From Rosa chinensis (taxonomy: Eukaryota; Streptophyta; Magnoliopsida; Rosales; Rosaceae): a stretch of DNA of 64,000 nucleotides. The notes under the pieces are model-generated. The model saw only the letters and a list, made by a program, of their open reading frames with translations, searched no databases and was not told the DNA's origin. This document shows, one piece after another, positions 56,172 through 64,000 of the stretch. A program made the position numbers and the translations under genes. The number at the start of each line of letters is the position of its first letter. Positions within the stretch are counted from its first letter, which is position 1. The stretch spans positions 124,001 through 188,000 of the forward strand of contig NW_020126816.1 of NCBI RefSeq assembly GCF_002994745.2, read 5' to 3'.

Positions 56172-58327
56172 AGTTTTAAACTGAGTTAAGAAAATAATTA
56201 AAATGCAAAAACATAAAAATATAAATGGGATGCAAGAACAAAGATCAAATTCGAAACTCATGATTAAAATTGATTCAAGTTCATCATTGTTCATCATAGT
56301 CATGCAAGAGGAGTTGATCATGTGAAACGTTCAAAAGCAAACAATTTCCCATATTTTACTTTCAATGCTAATTAACCTAAGCGAAAGCACCTAGATTAAT
56401 CCTATCAAACATGCAATCAAACCCTAGAAAGCTAGTCAATCATGTCATGTTTAACGCATTAAGCACCTAGAAAGGCTATCAACTCAAATGTGCAACTTAG
56501 TATGAAAAAGTCCACCTAATTGCAATCTTCTTTGATTAAACTCGGTTTTTGTACAAAACCTTTACTACTTATCGATTCAAGAACACAAAACCAAAAAGTT
56601 GATCCATGTTCTCGAATTCGTAGCAACATTCACATAAAACCCTAAATGTTTCGAACCATTCAAGATTATCATACAAAAGATTTCTATCATGCAAATTTAA
56701 TCAAACACTCACACAAAAGCAACCATAAATCGCAATATATGAATCTGAAAATTAACAATTAATCATAAAATTTCAGAAAACAATATTTGTTCAAACAATT
56801 GTGTCAACTAAGGCATAACCAACGAAAATTACAAAGCAAAGGTTACAAGGAGAATCGGATTACACCGTGATGAAGATGAGATGAATGAAGTGATGAATGG
56901 ACTCTTGAATTTCGAAAGCAATCTCCAAGGGTGGTGATGGATGGTGTGCACGGCTTGTCTTCTTCTTCCTTGGCCTTGCTTGAACTTTGTGGTTGCCCTA
57001 GAGGATGGAGATGAACACGGCTAGGCTAGGGAGAGTTTCTGATTTTTTTCTCAAAGTGTAAATGCAAAAGTGTGGAACTAGGAACTCCTTGACGTTGAGA
57101 AAGGGGAAGAATATATAGGAGCACGGCCTCCTTTGTTTCCAAGCCGTCCAAAACCCTAGAGAAACTCACGGCATGTGCTTGCTTCCTCCACATAATTTCC
57201 TCCAATGGTTTCTTGCCACATAAGCCCTATGAGGTGGTTCAACCAATCACAAAATTCCAATATTAATTCCCTAAATAATTCTTGCCGAAATATGTAGATA
57301 ATTTCTGATTTTATACACCAATTTCGGCAACAATATATTTAGAGAATAAAGGGGGATGAACCTAGACTCCTTTGAGAGCTTTTTGTGTTCAACACATATT
57401 CTCTTTCCTTTAAAAGCTCCCTAAGAAATCTCCACGAAATCTCTTTATTTTTCTGATTTTTCCTCACGGCAAAAACCCTAATTTCTCTCTTCATTATCTC
57501 TTGGCCGAATTCCCTAGGGTTTGCACGGCATTCCCTTGTTTTCCTCTTGGCTTGGACGGCAAAAGATATTCTAGGGTTTATCTCTTGATGAATTTCCATA
57601 AAAATAGCCCTAGAAAATCTCCCTAGAAAATCTCCTTTTAATTTCTGATTTTCCACGTCACCTCCTTGTTTCTCTCTTGCAAATTCACGGCAAAACATCT
57701 TTAGGGCTAGGGTTTGCGTCACAAACCCTAGTTCCATGGGCTCTTGTGGGCTTTTATCCAATTAGCCGAAAATCCAACAAGTCTTGAGAGTTTTTGGGCC
57801 TCCATGCGTCACCTCTATGCCATGTCATCATCTAGAGTCTTCAAGAAGCTTCTCTCATGCCATGTCACTTCATTAATTCGATCTCCATTCATGGTTGGCT
57901 CAAGAGTCTTGTTTTGGCAAGCTTTCCTTTTCTGGACAAGGTTTCCTGGTTGGACCAGGAAAACTTCTTTTCTTCATTTCTGCTCATTTGTGCTTCCCTT
58001 TGTACTTCATCTTGTCTCCCTCCAACGTTGGCTAGCTTCTCTCTCCATTTGTGAGCTCGTTTCAGCTCATTTGTGACAAGGACCTGAAAATAGAAACTAG
58101 TAAGAAAAATAGAAACTTTCCTAAAATGAAAAATGGCAACTTTCCTAAACTGAAAATGGGAAACTTTCTAAAATGAAAAATAGAAACTACTGAAAATGGA
58201 AACTTACTACAATAGGAACTTTCCCAATCAAAGAATGGAAACTTTCCTAAACAGGGTTTTATTAAGGAAATAACGCAGAAAATGCAGGGAAAAGCAAGTA
58301 AAACGTTGCATTAAAATGCTCCTATCA
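56172..58327 (-). repeat. H 3' LTR, main part
   Basis: Minus-strand group A LTR continuing from 29888 after the agttt duplication, up to its head at 58327. TATA at 57112-57117; palindromes at 57942-57962 and about 57707-57731. PPT follows directly. Confidence 0.87.
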
Positions 58328-60272
58328 AATTCCCCCACACTTAGCTTTTGCTAGTCCCTTAGCAAAATCACTCTAAGACTCAACAGAAATTAAAGACTCT
58401 ACAAAAACAATGACTCTAGTGCCCTTCAACTTTTTGTCTCAGCAATCTCTTACTTTCACAACACCAAGATTAACACTCAACCAAGATTCAATGTTTAAGC
58501 ATTCGAGAGTTAATTGAAACACATAATCTACACATACACAAGTAGGACTTGGTTGTTACAATGGTGATGGGTTCTGTTAAGCATGTTTCAAACAAGTATG
58601 GCTCAAATCCTCACGGGGCATATCCACTCATTCTTCTCTCATATCATGGCAATGCTTAAAAGCTTATACACTCAAGTATGTGAAAGATACAAGTATATCA
58701 CATAATGTAAGAAACGAAAGCACATGTATAATTTTCTTTTAAAGATCTCATGAAGGATACCAACTACTTGCACAGATGGACCCAAGCCATAGGTTCAACT
58801 CTTGTAACTCATCTCCACATCAAGGGATGTCCCATCTTAAGGATCAAGAAGGTCTTCTCAAAGGTTGTAATGGGGCTAGGGCTCAAGGTTTAAAGAAATG
58901 AAAGGTACGGATTTATCAAAGTGTCCTAAAAACCTAGCAGAGCACATGTAAATGTAGAGACCTCAAGAAATCCACCAAGGCATTGCAAAAACGTCACTTT
59001 CCCTAGAGGTAACATAAAAGGGGCCTAATGTCTTCATGTTGGGCCCAATCTACATCGTAAACTTCCCTTAAACTATAGTAGAATGGACAAAGGCCAAATT
59101 TTTCTGTAATGGGCCTTCAATTCAAAGTAAACTCCAAAATCACTAAGTATGGGGGACTAAAATCCATAAATATTTCTTTCTTTTCTAGCCGTACATTTTT
59201 TCTTTTCTTTTCATTTTTCACGGCTTTCACATATTTTTTTCTTTATGGACAAGTCTACCCCCACACTTGAACTTTAACCTCTTCTCAATTTCCATCCTTA
59301 GCACCAAACCCATGTAGTATGTCTCAAAAGATAGCTCCACTAAGTTCTTAGAACAAAGGGTAGGGTTGTTACTATACTAAGCTTCATGGTTAAGGATTTT
59401 AGGGTGATGAACGAAAAGGCTTAATGTAGGCTCAAAGGGGCTTATCTAGGGGAGTCCCACGACGGGCACAAATGGGGACACAAGTTTATATGGCAATGGT
59501 GGCAATTCCTAGGATGCCTCTATCCCTTCCAGAATCAGGGCCATGTATTGATATAACGTCTCAACAAGCACAAGAGCGAATTCTAGCATTCTCTAGTCCA
59601 TCAAACTTAATCTATGGCAAGTAGTCAATCAAGATGAAAGAATAATGAGATCATCAAAACATCGCCAAGAAATTAAGAATATATATTTTCGATTCACTCC
59701 AGGAAAAAGGGACATGGCTCAAATATCTCACATGGCTTTATGAATCAAAACTCATCTTAACATGCTCATATTCTGTACCAAAGTTTCGAAATCCATATCC
59801 ACTACAAGACATATATTTTTCATATATCTCAATTAACCAAAGAATACCATTTTTAAATCATCTCAATTTTGTGATCCTCTTTTAATCATGATTTCAGAGA
59901 TATAGAATCATCTTAGACAGTTGAAAGGGCATCCTAAGACTCAAAAACAAAAACAAAACCAACGAAAATTTTTAAATTTTTGACATTTTTCAATTTTTTT
60001 GTATTTTTCAATATATATGACTCAAGATAAAGTGTAAATCCCTTCCCCCACACTTAAATATTGCATTGTCCTCAATGTAATCAATTATAAGCATGCAATG
60101 AAACACTTAAGCATATAGGGATGAAATTTACGAAAATAATACTAAATTCAAAAAGCAAAAACGAAAAATAAAAGATAAGGATAAAGAAAGCAAATCTGAT
60201 TTGCATGGGTTGCCTCCCAAGTAGCGCTTGGTTTTAACGTCTTCTCAGCCTAGACGTGGTTTCCTCTTCTCC
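58328..60272 (-). mobile_element. 3' noncoding region of H
   Basis: Minus strand: PPT3 58328-58342, PPT2 59255-59268, PPT1 60042-60055, hairpin at 60205-60220 (one outer mismatch) and the tctaggctgagaagacg box. It closely parallels 2824-4148 where the two overlap. No coding capacity. Confidence 0.75.
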
Positions 60273-61533
60273 TCAGTTGGTGGAACCTTCAAAGCCTCCC
60301 TTTGGGTTTGGAATTGTGTTGCTCGGAAGCTTACCATTCTCATGAAACTTGGTCATGAAGTCCACCACTTGTCCCATTTGCTTCTTGAGCTCTGCAATAT
60401 CCTTGGCATTGGTCTGTTGTCCTTGAAGCAAAGTCTTTGACGTGGGGGACCCCCTTGGTTCCCTTGATAGCCTCCTATAGCATTCACAGACTCCCAACCA
60501 CCATTCTCACTCAGTTGAGGACATTGATCCGTAGGATGTCCTTGAGTAAAGCATACCCCACAAGCAGAGGGTCCTCCATGGCCTTGAGTAGTCGCCACCT
60601 TGTTCACAAGAAGGGTGAGTTTGCTCAATTGATCCGCAATGGCAGGACTAGTGCTCACCTCATTTACCCTACGAGTGGGTTGTCTCACACCCTCATACTG
60701 TTGGGAGTTTAGGGCACGATTAGCTATAAGTTCCCTCCCAACCGCAGGTGACTTATCCACAAAAGCTCCACCAGCTGCAGCATCCAACATTTGCCTTTCC
60801 AAGGGTAAGAGTCCTTCGTAGAAACATGTAAGTAGGGTCTCATCCTTCATCTGATGTTGAGGACACTGTGCAAGTAGGGAATTGAACCTCTCATAGTAGG
60901 CAGCATAGGACTCATCATGAGCTTGCTCTATTCCACTAAGCTTCTTCCTGAGTGTGATGACCTTTGAAGCTGGGAAGTATTTCTCCAAGAAGGCCTTTCT
61001 CATTGTTTCCCATGATGTGATACGTCCTGCAGGAAGTTCATATAGCCAATCCTTGGCTCTATCAGCTAGAGAGAATGGAAATGCTCTCATCTTAAGAAGG
61101 TTTTCATCCGCCCCTTGTGGTTGCATGTTTGCACAAACAGATTGGAATTCTCGTACGTGCTTGTTAGCATCCTCCATATTAAGTCCATGGAAGATAGGGA
61201 GCTTGTGCAACAATCCACTCTTAAGCTCGAACTCTGCCTGTCTTCCAGCTGCAGGGGCAGGGTATACTATGCCTGTAGGGGGTCCTCCTTCAACAGTTGC
61301 GGTGGAGAGTTCCCTAATAGATGCCATTCTCTCTTCTTCGACTTCTTCAGGTGGTGGTGAGGGTGGTGTAGAGTTGGACGAAACCACAGGTGAAGGTGAA
61401 CGTGAAGGAGGAGATGGACTTGGTGTAGGTGATGTAGACTCCTCAGAACAGTAGGTCCTCTTCCCTTGCTCGTTAAATGTGTACTCTTTGTATGTTGAAG
61501 GGGAAGGGCTTGTGTACTCAAGGAGTGAAGGAC
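60273..61533 (-). pseudogene. gag: Gag-only remnant of H
   Basis: Minus strand, from 61533 inward: the Pro/Ser-rich N-terminus, the gag domain nearly the same as A0 (FHGLNMEDANKHVREF, WLYELPAG) and a CCHC knuckle in CGVCFTQGHPTDQC (near 60560-60515). Shortly after, around 60425, the frame breaks: about 100 residues present in A0 are missing, and another frame carries the later segment [11 protein letters not shown] to its end near 60273. The post-pol box then follows at once, so protease, reverse transcriptase, RNase H and integrase are all gone. The first ~20 residues are cut off by G at 61534. Related to the gag-only class of plant retrotransposon derivatives; no complete product is possible here. 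Confidence 0.82.
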
Positions 61534-62768
61534 TGATAAGAGCACAAAGTGTGACATTTTTAATATGTATTTTCCCTCATTTTGCTAAGTTATTCTCTTA
61601 AAATTAATAATTATAACATAGTTTATGTTTTTAGGTACTTCAAGGACTGAAATGGAGAAAACAAGCGAAAAAGAACAAAAATGAGAGTAAATGAAGGATG
61701 AGTTATTTTAGAAACTTTCCTCTTTCATTTTAGGAAATATTTCCTATTTTGTTTTAGGAAACTTTCTTCTTTTAAACTTTCTAATTTCTGATTTTCTTAT
61801 TTTAAAAAGAGTCCATCCCATTAAGAACTCTTGAGTGATGTATTCAAGGAAAACTTAAAGGAAAAATCATGAAGAATTCGAGGAGATAAAATGGATTGTT
61901 TTTAATCAATATTTATTCTTGATTATCTTATTTACTATTGATTATAACTCTAATTAAATTCTGATTTTTTCTTGATTGTAGGAGTTCATTATGTGCACAA
62001 TTGGAGGAAGAAATTAGTGCAAATCAAAGGAGAGGAATAAGGGATGTATCTGGTCACTATTCAAGGAATATACAATGAGTCATTAAGGGGAAAAGAGATC
62101 AGAAAAATCAAGACTTTGTCATGAGAAAATCAAGCAAATTTGGAGGAGAAATCACCTCAAGATGATTGGCCAAGATTGCATCACAAGAGATGAGAATTCC
62201 ACTATAAATAGCAGCCATTCTCTACTCCAAAATCATCACTACTTCATACAAAATTCAGTTCATTAGCTTAGCTCTCTTCTCTCCAAAACCCTCTCCAAAT
62301 ATTCAGAAAAAGCCTCTGATCGTGAAGAGCTTTAGGACTTCTCCAAGGCTGTTCGTGTTCTTGAAGGCCAAGCCTTGTGTTCTCTTGACGTTCTCCAAGC
62401 TTCCTTGAAGATCAAAAAGTGTAATTCATGGCCCTTATTTCTGTTTTCGTACTCTTTAGTATTGAATTTCAGATTTCGTTTATGAGCTTTATTATTGGAA
62501 TTGGATTTTTGTTGAGAACGAGTTTATGTTAGTAATTTTCAGATTTGTTTCTTTATGTTCTTGATTTGTTTATGATATCTTTACAATCTGATTTTGTGCC
62601 ATTCTTTATATCTTTAAGCATATGATTTTGGTTGAATAATGATGTTAATCTGCAGGTTGATAAAGCCAAATTTGTGTTCTGATTCACCTAATCGTTTTGG
62701 GGCATAAATTGAAGTGGTAAAGGCTATGTACAATGGTTGAGATTATATGCTACATGTTTGTGCGTTTG
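61534..62768 (+). repeat. Partial LTR of element G, B-like U3 with a different R-U5
   Basis: Starts TGATAAGAGCACAAAGTG in the gag of H; aggac (61529-61533) is the left target copy. U3 aligns with B up to just past the TATA box (62203-62210), and from about 62241 the sequence departs strongly. It is cut at 62769 by an E-like LTR and leaves the window before its end. Confidence 0.75.
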
Positions 62769-64000
62769 TGATGCGCCTGAAGCAAGCGCATAATTTAACC
62801 CTGAAAATATCGTTAGTAGTATAAGTAAGTAGGGATCGTTCTATTCCGGGGATTGAGGGTACACCTATCATTATCAAACAATTAAACAATTAAAATTAAA
62901 ACAAAGTATAATATTTACAAAGATATAACAAAATATATACATATTTACGAAAAGGGGGGATTTTGTTTTTGGTTTTTCGAAAATAAAACTAAGTTAACAA
63001 AACAATTAAAATGCAAAAACATAAAAATACAAATGGAATGAGAGAACAAAGATCAAAACCGAAACATATGATTAAAATTGACTCAAACCCTAATATTGTT
63101 CATCTAAGTCATGAGAAAGGAGTTGATCATGTGAAACGTTCGAAAGCAAACAATTTCCCATATTTGACTTTTCAATGCTAATTAACCTAAGCGAAAGCAC
63201 CTAGATTAATCCTATCAAACATGCAATCAAACCCTAGAGAGCTAGTCAATCATGTCATGTTTAACGCATTACACATAGAGAAAGGCTATCAACTCAAGTG
63301 TACAACTTAGTATGGAAAAGTCCACCTAATTGCAATCCTCGTTAATTAAATTCGATCTTTGTACAAAACCTTTACTACTTTGATTCAAGTTTACACAAAA
63401 CGAAAAGTCGATTTCATGTTCTTAAACCTAGCACCAATTATATCAAAACCCTAAGTGTTTGCAACCACATAAGATTAAAATACAAAAGTTATCTATAACG
63501 CAAATTTAATTAAACAAACCCACATAAGCAACTCTCGAATCACAATAATATGAATCTGAAAATTCTCAATTAATCATAAAAATTCCAGAAATTAATATTT
63601 GTTCAAACACATATGTCAACTAGTTCATAACCAACGAAATTCAAAGCAAAGGTTACAAAGGAGAATCGGATTACACTGTGAGATGGGGATGGTGATGAAA
63701 GATTGATGTGGTGGTCTCTTGAATCTCGAAAGCAAGCTTCAAGGTTGGAGATGGATGATGGATGCTCACGGCTATGCTTCTTCTCCCTTGGCCTTGCTTG
63801 AACTCGTGGAGATGACTAGAGGATGGAGAAACTCACGGCTATGCTAAGAAGATTTTCTGATTTTTTTCTAAAGTGTAAATTGTATGGGGGAGAGGAACTT
63901 CTCTCAATGTCAAAGAGGTGGGTATATATATAAGCACGGCTAGGGTTCACAAAGCAATCAAAATTTTCCACATAGCTTCAATCAATGATAATTCGCCAAG
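62769..64000 (-). repeat. E-like LTR inserted in G, partial
   Basis: Minus-strand LTR starting tgatgcgcctgaagcaagcg with the ATGCGC/GCGCAT terminal hairpin, about the same as the E 3' LTR at 36828 onward. Left flank gtttg (62764-62768) is the likely target copy. It continues beyond the window. Confidence 0.85.

Noticed and set aside
57744..58076. 110-residue plus-strand frame in the H LTR (also 2199-2531)
   Set aside because: Antisense LTR reading of low-complexity F/S/L-rich sequence; no sign of coding selection.
1..64000. CRISPR arrays, operons, prokaryotic genes, tRNA or rRNA genes
   Set aside because: All repeats are explained by LTRs or U3 arrays. The only tRNA-like sequences are the PBS and its U5 complement, with no cloverleaf.

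Overview
This window is plant nuclear DNA made almost entirely of nested LTR retrotransposons. I find no host gene, rRNA or tRNA gene. The coding parts (gag with a CCHC knuckle, a DLGAS-type protease, a Ty3-type reverse transcriptase with FMDD, RNase H, and a D,D-35-E integrase with a GPF motif) and the primer-binding site TGGCGCCGTTGCCGGGG, which matches the 3' end of tRNA-Asp, fit Ty3/gypsy elements of the Athila-like (Calypso/Cyclops-type) lineage. The DNA is AT-rich and the LTRs carry many telobox-like AAACCCTA motifs, which suits a plant, probably a eudicot. I cannot name the species.

Two LTR groups alternate. Group A (A0, A2, E, H and relatives) has about 2.2-2.4 kb LTRs that begin TGATAGGAGCATTTTAATG and mostly end GCGACATCA (GCGCATCA or GTATCA in E). 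Group B/C/D has about 1.6-1.9 kb LTRs that begin TGATAGRAGCA and end GCCGCATCA. Layout: 1-409 is the LTR head of a third family F (minus). 410-447 is a scrap of a host element X. 448-4148 is A-rev1 (minus; 3' LTR plus 3' noncoding). 4149-12960 is A0 (plus; 5' LTR, leader, gag-protease), with a solo LTR at 7605-9985. 12961-15300 is an orphan LTR at a deletion junction. 15301-29659 is A2 (plus, no coding region), carrying element B at 21003-29169. 29660-29754 is the tail of another B-type LTR (B'). 29755-61533 is H (minus, gag-only), carrying element C at 29889-56171. C is the only nearly complete gag-pol element; it is split by E at 36828-44800 (minus) and by D at 48533-54900 (plus). 61534-62768 is G, a B-like LTR inserted in the gag of H. 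62769-64000 is an E-like LTR inserted in G.

Five-base target-site duplications (TSDs) prove most of the nesting: ttagc (solo LTR), ttgac (B), agttt (C), ccatt (E) and aaaga (D). Only C keeps a near-complete set of enzymes, and it is broken by one gag frameshift, two RNase H frameshifts, a stop codon in integrase, and E. A2, B, D and E keep both ends, the leader and the 3' noncoding region but have lost gag-pol; H keeps only part of gag. They look like non-autonomous derivatives that would depend on enzymes from intact relatives.

The most interesting signals are in noncoding RNA-like regions conserved across element families: (1) a U5-PBS fold in which U5 carries CAATCCCCGG, the exact complement of the 3' half of the PBS, enclosing two further stems, the terminal one kept by different sequences in different families; (2) three polypurine tracts per element that change together between families; (3) a covarying GGGAGGCAACCC hairpin just after pol; (4) a repeated leader module that also appears in the 3' region of B and D. 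Element B also carries a 1.5-kb-arm inverted duplication around a captured integrase fragment.
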